This document shows positions 1 to 6,363 of a stretch of DNA of 9,712 nt, piece after piece. How positions within the stretch are numbered: the stretch's first letter is position 1; each line of letters starts with the position of its first letter. The notes beneath the pieces are model-generated. The model ran no database searches and had not been told where the DNA came from. It saw only the letters and a list, made by a program, of their open reading frames with translations. The DNA comes from Promethearchaeota archaeon. Its GTDB lineage: Archaea > Asgardarchaeota > Lokiarchaeia > Sigyniarchaeales > SOKP01. Made by a program: the position numbers and the translations under genes. The stretch is from contig JAHLWE010000072.1 of the NCBI GenBank assembly GCA_019058135.1, positions 1-9,712 of the forward strand, written 5' to 3'.

Positions 1-347
1 ATTTTAACTAGAAGAAATAAACAAAATTATGTATAATTGCAATATTTCGAATATAGTCTCATCATGTCTTCTTAAAGTTTAGAAAGAATTTATACGATTA
101 TATAATTATAGAATTAAAAAAGAATTTATACTTGAGCTCATGGCAGATTTCCTCAGTAAGCCTCCTTTAACCGCTACCGATGGAGAAAGATCATTTTCTT
201 TGGCATTTCGAAAAAATTTTAGCTTTAGATATAGACCAGTTCATTTACGCTCTCTCTTCGATTAATTTCTATAAATTTAGTTCTATCCTACATTTTTCTT
301 TATATATATGAATTTGTATTTATTTTAATCTCATTTAAGGATATTTA
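1..347. other. Left-edge stretch without a recognisable gene
   Basis: This stretch is mostly very A+T rich and has stops in all frames. The one exception is a 41-codon plus-strand ORF at 140-265, starting ATG and ending TAA. It encodes an internal segment FLSKPPLTATDGERSF followed by aromatic and basic residues (FRYRPVHLRSLFD). Around 135-260 the base composition is less A+T rich than the flanks, so this may be the tail of a decayed gene rather than a functional small protein. I see no convincing Shine-Dalgarno site before the ATG and do not recognise the peptide. No tRNA or rRNA is visible here. Confidence 0.4.
83..131. repeat. 13-nt direct repeat, period 36
   Basis: AAAGAATTTATAC occurs at 83-95 and again at 119-131. 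The two copies are separated by 23 nt of A+T-rich sequence. Only two copies are seen, so this is not an array. It could be chance in such biased sequence or the trace of a small duplication next to the decayed segment. Confidence 0.4.
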
Positions 348-668
348 TTAATCTTTTAATTGCTCACGGCAGTTTATGGCGAACTGTTTGCATTCCTCCT
401 CCATCCATTTTGGGTGAAGACAGGTCTGCTTCAGACAGGGGACTGGGATATATCTCTGTTTAAAGATATGAGCTTCCAAATCTCCAAAAAATTCTTCTTT
501 TTTTCTACTTCCTCAAAAGTATCCTCGAAGTTATAAAGTACAAACACATCAATTTCCTTGCGCAGATATCTTGCTTCTTCGAATTATCCAAATGCTCTCT
601 CGCGAGCGCTTGGATAACGCAGTTATCCATTCTCACAAGGTTCCTCTTAGTCCGGTCTATCGAAGCTT
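348..668 (-). pseudogene. Frameshifted C-terminal relic of a B12-binding radical SAM protein
   Basis: No long ORF is open here, but joining minus-strand frames gives protein-like text in three blocks. Block A (about 669-590) reads ASIDRTKRNLVRMDNCVIQ. Block B (about 583-505) includes EEARYLRKEIDVFVLYNF and then FEEVEKK. Block C (about 497-348) includes FKQRYIPVPCLKQTC and HPKWMEEECKQF and ends in TAA at 348-350. Blocks B and C resemble, from memory, the C-terminal part of B12-binding radical SAM proteins, where VFVLYN..FEE.EKK, a Y.P segment and an HPKW..EE..QF segment follow in that order. An in-frame TAA between A and B and frame changes (one in a poly-A tract near 500) show it is broken. 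It lies collinear with the N-terminal piece at 1945-2460, beyond the LRR gene. Family assignment is inference. Confidence 0.55.
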
Positions 669-1862
669 TTAAATTTCCATTTTATTTAGTACAATTTTGC
701 AACCTAGCCTTTCCAGATGTTTTAATGCATTTTTTGCCTTAATTGGAAGAGAATTCAATTGATTATCTTGCAAGTATAACCATTTCAGTGAAGATAGGTT
801 CTCAATCTTCTCTGGGAGCGTCGTGAATGCATTCCCTTCTAAATATAGGGATTGAAGGGATTTTAACATCCAAAAACTTTCTGGTAGAGTAGACAGTGTA
901 TTATGACCCAACTTTAGTTCTCTGAGATTAATTAGATTCCCGATATTTATTGGCAATGAAAACAGTTCATTGCGCTCCAAGTTTAAATTTCGGAGGGAAA
1001 TTATATTACATATACTATCTGGGAGTGATTTCAATTTATTCGATCTCAAGTCAAATCTTTCGAGAAAGCGTAGATCACCGATATTAGCTGGCAATGAAGA
1101 TAATGAATTTTCGTTTAAGTAAAGATAATGTAATGATTGGAGATTTATGATATTATCCGGCAGAGATGATAAAGAATTAGCTTGTAATTCTAGTTTTTGG
1201 AGTGATTTTAAGTTGCCGATACTCTCTGGAAGGGATGATAAGATATTCTCATGCAATGATAAATCTACAAGTGAATTTAAATTCCCTATACTCGATGGAA
1301 GAAACAGAAGCTTATTTCCACATAATTTAACTTCTCTGAGTGCTGATAGATTCCCAAAACTAACTGGGAGGGAGGATAAAAAATTATTAGTTAATGTGAG
1401 TGTGACTAGTGAATTTAGGTTCCCAATACTTAGCGGGATAGAAGTGAGTTGATTTTCCCCTAATTCGAGAGTTTGGAGATTAATTAGGTTCCCGAACCCT
1501 TCAGGGAGAGAGTTCAAATTATTTCTAAATAAATCAAGATGTATAAGCGCGGTAAGATTGCCAATCTTGTCTGGGAGAGAAGATAATAAATTATTTTTTA
1601 AACTAAGTCTAGTGAGAAATTTTAGATTGCAGATGTTCTCCGTGAGTATAGTTAAATCTTTCGATGGAATCCCTAATGCTATAACATGGTTTTCTCGAGC
1701 GATAAAGCCAAAAATATTAGAATTCCATTCCGATACAAGAGGGAGAGGGTTGGTAATTTGCTGTTCGAACTCCATAAGAGCATTATACTCCGATCTCAAA
1801 AGAGGTATACCATGATACGATTTGATATTGCTAGATATCTCATCTTCTTTGGGAGCAGTCAT
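669..1862 (-). CDS. Cytosolic leucine-rich repeat protein (SDS22/plant-like 23-residue LRRs)
   Basis: This 397-residue protein has no signal peptide and no membrane segment, so it is probably cytoplasmic. Residues 1-60 form a cap with the text EFEQQITNPLPLVSEWN and FGFIARENHVIALG. One degenerate repeat follows, then thirteen regular 23-residue LRRs (about 79-377) on the pattern NLxxLxxLxLxxNxLxSLPxxIG, then a short basic tail. LRRs of this kind form curved scaffolds that bind other proteins; no enzymatic domain is present. Caps like this recur, as I remember, in Lokiarchaeal LRR proteins, some fused to small GTPases, but no GTPase is fused here. The start is ATG 1862 with a weak GTGAG site three bases upstream. 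The gene sits exactly between two pieces of a broken radical SAM gene, and its stop TAA abuts the C-terminal relic, which suggests late arrival. The partner is unknown. Confidence 0.9.
   Translation of the reverse strand: MTAPKEDEISSNIKSYHGIPLLRSEYNALMEFEQQITNPLPLVSEWNSNIFGFIARENHVIALGIPSKDLTILTENICNLKFLTRLSLKNNLLSSLPDKIGNLTALIHLDLFRNNLNSLPEGFGNLINLQTLELGENQLTSIPLSIGNLNSLVTLTLTNNFLSSLPVSFGNLSALREVKLCGNKLLFLPSSIGNLNSLVDLSLHENILSSLPESIGNLKSLQKLELQANSLSSLPDNIINLQSLHYLYLNENSLSSLPANIGDLRFLERFDLRSNKLKSLPDSICNIISLRNLNLERNELFSLPINIGNLINLRELKLGHNTLSTLPESFWMLKSLQSLYLEGNAFTTLPEKIENLSSLKWLYLQDNQLNSLPIKAKNALKHLERLGCKIVLNKMEI
732..1628 (-). repeat. Thirteen tandem 69-nt LRR coding repeats
   Basis: Codons 79-377 of the LRR gene are built from 23-codon units in strict register with no insertions. 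The DNA of neighbouring units has diverged, but short recurring words such as GGCAATGAAGATAATGA-like strings on the plus strand remain visible. The repeats also create open plus-strand frames at 1147-1452 and 1558-1815, which are shadows rather than genes. Confidence 0.85.
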
Positions 1863-1923
1863 AATCTCACGTTTATAAATTCTTATTTATATTCCATCTA
1901 AAAGTTTTGGAATTTAATGAAAA

Positions 1924-1931
1924 ATTTATAA
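1924..1931 (-). promoter_or_regulatory. Candidate TATA box for the LRR gene
   Basis: Read on the minus strand, TTATAAAT lies about 62 nt upstream of the ATG. With archaeal spacing it would start transcription near 1900, leaving a leader of about 40 nt. It overlaps no intact gene. In such A+T-rich sequence the match is weak evidence. Confidence 0.3.
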
Positions 1932-1944
1932 GTCATGAATAATG

Positions 1945-2460
1945 TTAAAATAAAATTAGACTTAATCCGCAATTATTAGGTTTGGGTTCTAACTTATGAA
2001 CATGGCAAAAAGAACACTTTCGTATGCACCCCCTGCTCGCGTGGATCACACAAAACTTACAATCTTGTATTAAATCATATGCAGGGATGAGTACTTCCGC
2101 TTCTTCCATCAATCCAACATGAACTTCGTCACAACCACTCTTCTTGCAATGCTCCGGCATTATAGAAGCATACACACCACCAACCACGACTTTCGCATCT
2201 AAGTAAAGTGTCTTGTATGTTCTCACGGAGTCCCAAACAGGCTGCCACCAATATGTAAAGAGAGATGTAATTAGCACCAGGTCAGGTTTCTTCAAAGTCA
2301 GACCATCTCCCCTTACAAGTTCCACGGTGGCTCCCATTTTGCGGTACAGAGATCCCAACTTGAGAAGTCCTATAGGCAAGTATCTCTCTTTCATATAATT
2401 TTCCCAGTTCTTGGCCCGAACCTCGTAATTCCAGTTAGGCTCCACGAGAGAGACGTGCAA
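1945..2460 (-). pseudogene. Truncated B12-binding radical SAM protein (N-terminal part)
   Basis: This piece encodes 171 residues. Residues 1-125 resemble the cobalamin-binding Rossmann-like domain of B12-binding radical SAM proteins: SLVEPNWNYEVRAKNW, then RYLPIGLLKLGSLYRKMGA, then VVVGGVYASIMPEHC. Next comes the 4Fe-4S binding motif in ASRGCIRKCSFCHVHKLEP, a CxxxCxxC cluster that would make S-adenosylmethionine radicals. Intact relatives are several hundred residues long with the rest of the TIM barrel after this motif. Here homology stops within about ten residues and the ORF ends with the unrelated tail NNCGLSLILF. The start is TTG 2460, supported by GTGAT at 2467-2471 and by the family-like beginning. 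It lies 40 nt downstream of the CARF regulator, on the same strand. Without the barrel it should not be active. Matching C-terminal pieces lie at 348-668. Confidence 0.75.
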
Positions 2461-2471
2461 GTTTCAATCAC

Positions 2472-2494
2472 TACTAATATAAAGTTAATTAGTA
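2472..2494. promoter_or_regulatory. Perfect 7-bp inverted repeat between the CARF regulator and the radical SAM gene
   Basis: TACTAAT at 2472-2478 and ATTAGTA at 2488-2494 are exact reverse complements separated by 9 nt. The element fills much of the 40-nt gap and sits just upstream of the TTG start and its GTGAT site. It could be an operator for a dimeric HTH protein or a weak hairpin. There is no long U-tract, so an intrinsic terminator is less likely. Confidence 0.4.
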
Positions 2495-2500
2495 ATCCTA

Positions 2501-3244
2501 TTATTTATCCAATTTATCTTTAATATCAGCATAATTATGTTTAACAGGACATATCACCAATCCAAGTTCAGAGATTTTAATAATTTTCTCTCTACCTTTA
2601 CGTTCTTCGTTTAAATAGCCTTTTTTAACTAAATTTTTCACAATGCGGGACAAATTCGGAAGATCCCATGATTTATTATTATCTTCACATATTTTTAACA
2701 ATTTATTCAAATTAGTTAAATCAATTTGATCAGGATTATTTCGGTTAATCTCTTTATACATGATGTTTATTAATTCCTGTCCGTTATTGCGTGGTTCTAC
2801 TAAGTTAAAGAGACTATTTTTTGTTAAATCTTGTTTATTAAAGTAAAATACTTCTTTTATTTGTCTTTTTTGGATTTGTGCCGCAATATAAAGAGCTAAT
2901 TTCATTTCGAAGGTACCTGAAGTAAGATTACATATAATTTCATATTTCTTATCTTTGACATATTTTATTAAAGCACGTAGGGTGCGTATTAATTCAATAA
3001 GATCATTCTCAATATGTATTTCTATAAGTGTATATTTGATTTTTTCATTTTCTGGAAAAATTTCTTCAGATTTATTTAATAGTTCAATTTTTTCATTAAT
3101 ATCCTCGTAAAAATTTTTAGATTTCTGTTCACTAACCGGTGGACTAATAAATACATACCAATTAGTTTTGGGATTTTTACGATGTGCTACATCTATCCAT
3201 TTATGTAATTTTCCATAGAGCATAATTTGACATTCTTTCATCAT
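2501..3244 (-). CDS. CARF-HTH transcription regulator (DUF6293/Csa3-like)
   Basis: This 247-residue protein has a two-domain layout. Residues 5-150 form a CARF-like Rossmann fold; after strand YEIICN comes the signature NLTSGTFEMKLALYIAA (106-122). This matches the N[LI]T[GS]GTxxM nucleotide-binding loop of CARF domains, which bind cyclic oligoadenylates or related ligands in CRISPR-linked regulators. Residues about 175-232 look like a winged HTH: DLTNLNKLLKIC, LSRIVKNLVKKGYLNEE, and the wing KGREKIIKISELG. The role is therefore probably ligand-controlled DNA binding in the cytoplasm. No CRISPR array or cas gene is in the window. The gene is divergent from the SMP-nrdGD row and shares a 183-nt intergenic region with it, so it may regulate that operon (inference). 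The start is ATG 3244, with an immediate second ATG. A TATA box 21-28 nt upstream suggests a leaderless mRNA. Confidence 0.8.
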   Translation of the reverse strand: MMKECQIMLYGKLHKWIDVAHRKNPKTNWYVFISPPVSEQKSKNFYEDINEKIELLNKSEEIFPENEKIKYTLIEIHIENDLIELIRTLRALIKYVKDKKYEIICNLTSGTFEMKLALYIAAQIQKRQIKEVFYFNKQDLTKNSLFNLVEPRNNGQELINIMYKEINRNNPDQIDLTNLNKLLKICEDNNKSWDLPNLSRIVKNLVKKGYLNEERKGREKIIKISELGLVICPVKHNYADIKDKLDK

Positions 3245-3264
3245 TCTAATAATATTAAAAAAAG

Positions 3265-3272
3265 TATATAAA
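3265..3272 (-). promoter_or_regulatory. TATA box for the CARF-HTH gene (leaderless mRNA)
   Basis: On the minus strand TTTATATA sits 20 nt before the ATG at 3244. Placing the start of transcription at or next to the ATG gives the usual archaeal TATA position. No Shine-Dalgarno site is seen before the ATG, which fits a leaderless message. Confidence 0.5.
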
Positions 3273-3351
3273 TGTTGAGATCTAATGTCAATAATTTATA
3301 ATATTTTAGAACTGTTGTTATTTCAAAACCATTGTCTCTTTTTTACAAACA

Positions 3352-3359
3352 TTTAAATA
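3352..3359 (+). promoter_or_regulatory. TATA box for the SMP-nrdG-nrdD gene row
   Basis: TTTAAATA lies about 69 nt upstream of the small gene. Archaeal spacing predicts a start of transcription near 3380 and a leader of about 45 nt carrying GGAG at 3415-3418. It is about 80 nt from the divergent TATA box of the CARF regulator, so both promoters share one control region. Confidence 0.45.
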
Positions 3360-3427
3360 CTTAACTTCATAACAATTTTTGTCATAAAAAAATCTCATCA
3401 AATTTAAAAAAAAAGGAGATGGTTTGA

Positions 3428-3553
3428 ATGGGAAAAAATAAAATGACAAGTAAAGCTGCTAGGAGGATTCAATCTCATGAGGATCGAACAGGTAAAAATC
3501 AAGGATTTAAATCAAGAGCCCAGAGTTCTGCGGCGAAAAATTCAAAAAAATAA
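3428..3553 (+). CDS. Small SMP-type (seed maturation protein-like) protein
   Basis: This gene encodes 41 residues. The text KMTSKAARRIQSHEDR (5-20) and GFKSRAQSSAAKNSK (26-40) matches the two halves of the short prokaryotic SMP-domain proteins, whose usual pattern is MT..AA.RIQS followed by a gap and F.(A/S)RAQSAA.KN. The gap residues are shortened to TGKNQ. The protein is strongly basic, has no cysteine and no membrane segment, and is probably flexible; the function of the prokaryotic proteins is not settled, though stress or desiccation roles are suspected from plant LEA relatives. The start is ATG 3428 with GGAG at 3415-3418, nine bases upstream. It is the first gene after the promoter and lies 54 nt before nrdG. 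Confidence 0.75.
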   Translation: MGKNKMTSKAARRIQSHEDRTGKNQGFKSRAQSSAAKNSKK

Positions 3554-3607
3554 GATGGTTAATGTGTGTGAAAATAAAATAATAAGAATTCTTGGTGATA
3601 TAACATA

Positions 3608-4057
3608 ATGAAAATTAATTCAATTGATTATAGTGGTTCTATTGTAGATGGGCCAGGGATTAGAACAGTTTTATTTGTGCAGGGTTGCAAGCGAAAATGT
3701 GAAGATTGTCATAATCCTAGCACATGGGATATTGATAAGGGGAAAGAATTTGACATAGAGGATATTGTGGAAGATTTAAGAAAAAAATGTTTAAATAAGA
3801 AACTCACCATATCTGGAGGCGAACCTCTTTTACAATACCCGGCGATTCTTGAACTGGTTAAAAATTTAGATGATTTTAATATCGTACTTTATACTAGTTT
3901 TGAATTTGATGATGTACCTAAAGAAATTTTACATTATCTCGATTATATTAAAGTTGGTAAATATATTAAAGAACAGAGAAGTACTATTATCCCTTTTATG
4001 GGTTCAAATAACCAAAAATTTATTGAATTAAGAGGTGGAGAAATTGAAATCAATTAA
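3608..4057 (+). CDS. nrdG: Anaerobic ribonucleotide reductase activating protein
   Basis: NrdG is a radical SAM enzyme. It uses a 4Fe-4S cluster and S-adenosylmethionine to place a glycyl radical on NrdD. The 149 residues are near the length of phage T4 and bacterial NrdG (about 155). Visible motifs are DGPGIRTVLFVQGC, the cluster cysteines C27, C31 and C34 (CKRKCEDC), CHNPSTWD, the SAM-binding GGEP at 70-73, and a C-terminal GKYIKE followed by GSNNQKFIEL, which is typical of the family. The start is ATG 3608 with a strong archaeal Shine-Dalgarno site GGTGAT at 3594-3599. The gene overlaps nrdD by 14 nt, and the nrdD ribosome site GAGGTG lies inside its last codons, which suggests coupled translation. 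The enzyme needs anoxic cytoplasm. Confidence 0.95.
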   Translation: MKINSIDYSGSIVDGPGIRTVLFVQGCKRKCEDCHNPSTWDIDKGKEFDIEDIVEDLRKKCLNKKLTISGGEPLLQYPAILELVKNLDDFNIVLYTSFEFDDVPKEILHYLDYIKVGKYIKEQRSTIIPFMGSNNQKFIELRGGEIEIN

Positions 4058-5738
4058 TTATGAACACGCTGCTCAGCGTAAAACTTTTGTTGGACTTGTA
4101 TATAGTAGAGGAAGTAAAGAAATAAAAGAAACAATTCTCAACGGTTTGGAAGAAAGATTCTCAAAATTGCATAGAGAAGGCAGAATTCACATACATGATT
4201 TGGAAGCATATGGGGAAACCTATAATTGTTTGACACCAAACATTCTAAAAGGATTCCCTTATGAAGAATATACTAATTATTCGGATTTTAAGAAAATGAT
4301 AGAACTATTTAATTATTACAGACACATCATTGTGGGTTTGGGAAATGAACAATCTGGTGGAATAGCTTTTGCGAATTTTGATGAAGAAGTTGAGATTATT
4401 TATAATAAATTAAATATCGCTAAGAATGAAATTAATTTTCAGTTTCTAAGAGATTGTATTGATTCTTTCTTAAAGTGGATACATGAGGCAAGAGATCGAT
4501 GTGGACAAGTACAATATTATGTTACTTTAAATCTTGGATTAGCTACGGGAGAAATCAGTAGATTTGTCACCTCGTCAGTTTTAAAATGTTTTATGGCTTC
4601 GAAATATATCAGACCCAATATTATTTTTAAATTGAAAGACGGTATTAACCGTAAGAAAGGTGATAATAACTATGATTTATTTCGTATAGCAATGGAATGC
4701 ACGTGTAAAAAAATGATTCCAACCTATCTTTTATGTGATTCTAACCACAATCTTAAGGTAGATCCATTTAAAATTGCACTAATGGGTTGTAGATCAAAAG
4801 TATATCAAAACGAGTATGGTGAAGATACTACAATAGGAAGATCAAATATTGTTTATAATACAATTAACCTTCCTAGAATTGCACTCGAAATTGATAAAAA
4901 TAACCCGAATTTAACTAAGGAAGAAAAAATCGACTTATTCAAAAAAAATTGGCTGGAAATTGCTGATGATGTTAAGGATCTTCTTTTTGATCGTTATTAT
5001 AAGATTTGTAAACAAGACCCAGATGATTTTCTCTGTAATTTGCAACATAATTTAAGGATTATAGATTTAAATAAGGTAATTTCAATGGAAGAAGTGTTTA
5101 AAAATGGAACATTAGCTATTGGATTTATAGGTGTATCAGAAACAATAGAGTTGTTAACCGGGGAAAAATATTTTGCATCTGAAGAAAATCATCAGATCGC
5201 AATCGATCTCATAAAAATGATGAGAGATACCATTGATAAGTATAGAAAAGAATATAATATGAATTTCTCATTACTCGGAACATCGGGTGAATTTATTTCT
5301 GGTCGTTTTCCTGGCGTAGATAAGAAGTATTTCTCAAATTCTCTAATAGATAAAGGCTATTATACTAATTCATTTCACGTAGATGTTGATTCTCGACTAA
5401 ATCCTTTTGAGAAATTGAAATTTGAGGGAACATTTCATAAATTTTGTAATGGAGGGTGCATATCATATATAGAGTTTCAATCTGCACCATTAAATAATGT
5501 TGAAGCAATTTCGGAACTAATTGAAAGCGCGATTAAATATGATGTTAATTATCTTGGATTTAATTTTCCTATGGATCGTTGCTTGGATTGTGATACTACG
5601 GGGACTTTTGATACTTGTGGAGAATGTGGTAGTCATAATATTCTAAGGATAAGAAGGGTGTCAGGATATTTAGAAGATGTAGAATTTTTCACACCAGGAA
5701 AGAAAGCAGAGGTTGCACATAGAAAACCCAATGCTTAA
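4044..5738 (+). CDS. nrdD: Class III (anaerobic) ribonucleotide reductase, large subunit
   Basis: NrdD reduces ribonucleotides to deoxyribonucleotides with a glycyl radical made by NrdG. I place the start at TTG 4044 (564 residues), six bases after GAGGTG (4032-4037). A GTG at 4035 lies inside that ribosome site and is less likely. With the TTG start, likely active-site cysteines are C62 (YNCLTPNI) and C249 (LMGCRS). They are followed by SNIVYNTINLPRIAL, a four-cysteine zinc site C513, C516, C525, C528, and the glycyl-radical motif RRVSGYL with G541. The protein begins directly with the catalytic region (NYEHAAQRKTFVGLVYS) and has no N-terminal ATP-cone, so dATP feedback through that domain is absent. 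Two odd points are FCNGGC (C468, C472), where I expect a TGG(T)-like loop, and Ser rather than Cys or Thr before the radical glycine. Confidence 0.95.
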   Translation: MKSINYEHAAQRKTFVGLVYSRGSKEIKETILNGLEERFSKLHREGRIHIHDLEAYGETYNCLTPNILKGFPYEEYTNYSDFKKMIELFNYYRHIIVGLGNEQSGGIAFANFDEEVEIIYNKLNIAKNEINFQFLRDCIDSFLKWIHEARDRCGQVQYYVTLNLGLATGEISRFVTSSVLKCFMASKYIRPNIIFKLKDGINRKKGDNNYDLFRIAMECTCKKMIPTYLLCDSNHNLKVDPFKIALMGCRSKVYQNEYGEDTTIGRSNIVYNTINLPRIALEIDKNNPNLTKEEKIDLFKKNWLEIADDVKDLLFDRYYKICKQDPDDFLCNLQHNLRIIDLNKVISMEEVFKNGTLAIGFIGVSETIELLTGEKYFASEENHQIAIDLIKMMRDTIDKYRKEYNMNFSLLGTSGEFISGRFPGVDKKYFSNSLIDKGYYTNSFHVDVDSRLNPFEKLKFEGTFHKFCNGGCISYIEFQSAPLNNVEAISELIESAIKYDVNYLGFNFPMDRCLDCDTTGTFDTCGECGSHNILRIRRVSGYLEDVEFFTPGKKAEVAHRKPNA

Positions 5739-5765
5739 AACAAATAGATTGAGGAGAATATTGCT

Positions 5766-6344
5766 TTGCATATAGCTATTGAAGGAGTTGATGGTGTAGG
5801 AAAAACTACAATATGTAAACTTCTTGCAGAAAAATTAAATTTTAGATTTATTGAAAAACCATTACACTACCTCTTTGATTCAGAAAATGATTTTACAAAC
5901 TATATCAGAATTCGTGACTATGTTAACTCTCAAGACAATAAGATTTTTACTTCTTGGTTCTACGGATTAGGAAATATTTATCTTTATCATAAATTTAAAG
6001 ATGAGAATATTGTTACAGATAGGCATCTTGTGTCAAATTATTATTGGAGTGGAGATGAAAGTAGCAAAGCAGTTTTTGATTGTATGATAAGTCTAATTGG
6101 AAAGCCTGATTACACTTTTTTATTATATGCTAATGAAATTGCTATCAAGAAAAGATTAATTAAAAGGGATGAAAAAGATCTTGATATTAATAAAACTCCT
6201 TTAATAGCTGAAGCTTATCATAAGATGGAGAGTTTTTTAATAGATAATGATATGAAATATAGGTTAATAGATACTACTGACCTCAATGCCAACAAAGTAG
6301 TGGATAAAATTTTAAAGTGTTTATCTGAAATTAAATTAAAATAG
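5766..6344 (+). CDS. Thymidylate kinase-like deoxynucleoside monophosphate kinase
   Basis: This is a 192-residue P-loop kinase. The Walker A motif GVDGVGKT lies at 7-14 in the context MHIAIEGVDGVGKTT, typical of thymidylate kinase. D85-R86-H87 in IVTDRHLVSNYYW matches the DR(Y/H) motif that contacts the nucleotide. Residues 113-122 (KPDYTFLLYA) are the usual strand before the LID, whose arginines are around 130-134 (RLIKRD). It should transfer phosphate from ATP to dTMP or a similar dNMP, following the reductase in dNTP synthesis. Deoxynucleoside kinases share this fold, so the substrate is not certain. The start is TTG 5766, supported by GAGGAG at 5751-5756. It lies 27 nt after nrdD and 19 nt before the next gene, so it is probably cotranscribed. 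Confidence 0.85.
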   Translation: MHIAIEGVDGVGKTTICKLLAEKLNFRFIEKPLHYLFDSENDFTNYIRIRDYVNSQDNKIFTSWFYGLGNIYLYHKFKDENIVTDRHLVSNYYWSGDESSKAVFDCMISLIGKPDYTFLLYANEIAIKKRLIKRDEKDLDINKTPLIAEAYHKMESFLIDNDMKYRLIDTTDLNANKVVDKILKCLSEIKLK

Positions 6345-6363
6345 TACAAAAAAGGAATAAAAA

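Noticed and set aside
1147..1815. Plus-strand ORFs at 1147-1452 and 1558-1815, and an overlapping one at 1686-1901
   Set aside because: They are antisense shadows of the LRR repeats; their periodic text (ILSGRDDK and similar) simply mirrors the 69-nt units, and no ribosome site supports them.
1872..1879. Minus-strand TTTATAAA just before the LRR gene as its TATA box
   Set aside because: It is only about 10 nt from the ATG, so transcription would start inside the gene; the element at 1924-1931 is better placed.
669..1990. LRR gene carried in by an insertion sequence
   Set aside because: No transposase, terminal inverted repeats or target duplication could be seen at either junction.
2213..2398. 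Plus-strand ORF inside the radical SAM piece
   Set aside because: The opposite strand carries recognisable radical SAM protein text; this frame has no family-like features.
4035..4037. GTG as start of nrdD
   Set aside because: The GTG lies inside GAGGTG, the best Shine-Dalgarno match for the TTG at 4044, and NrdD homology begins after it.
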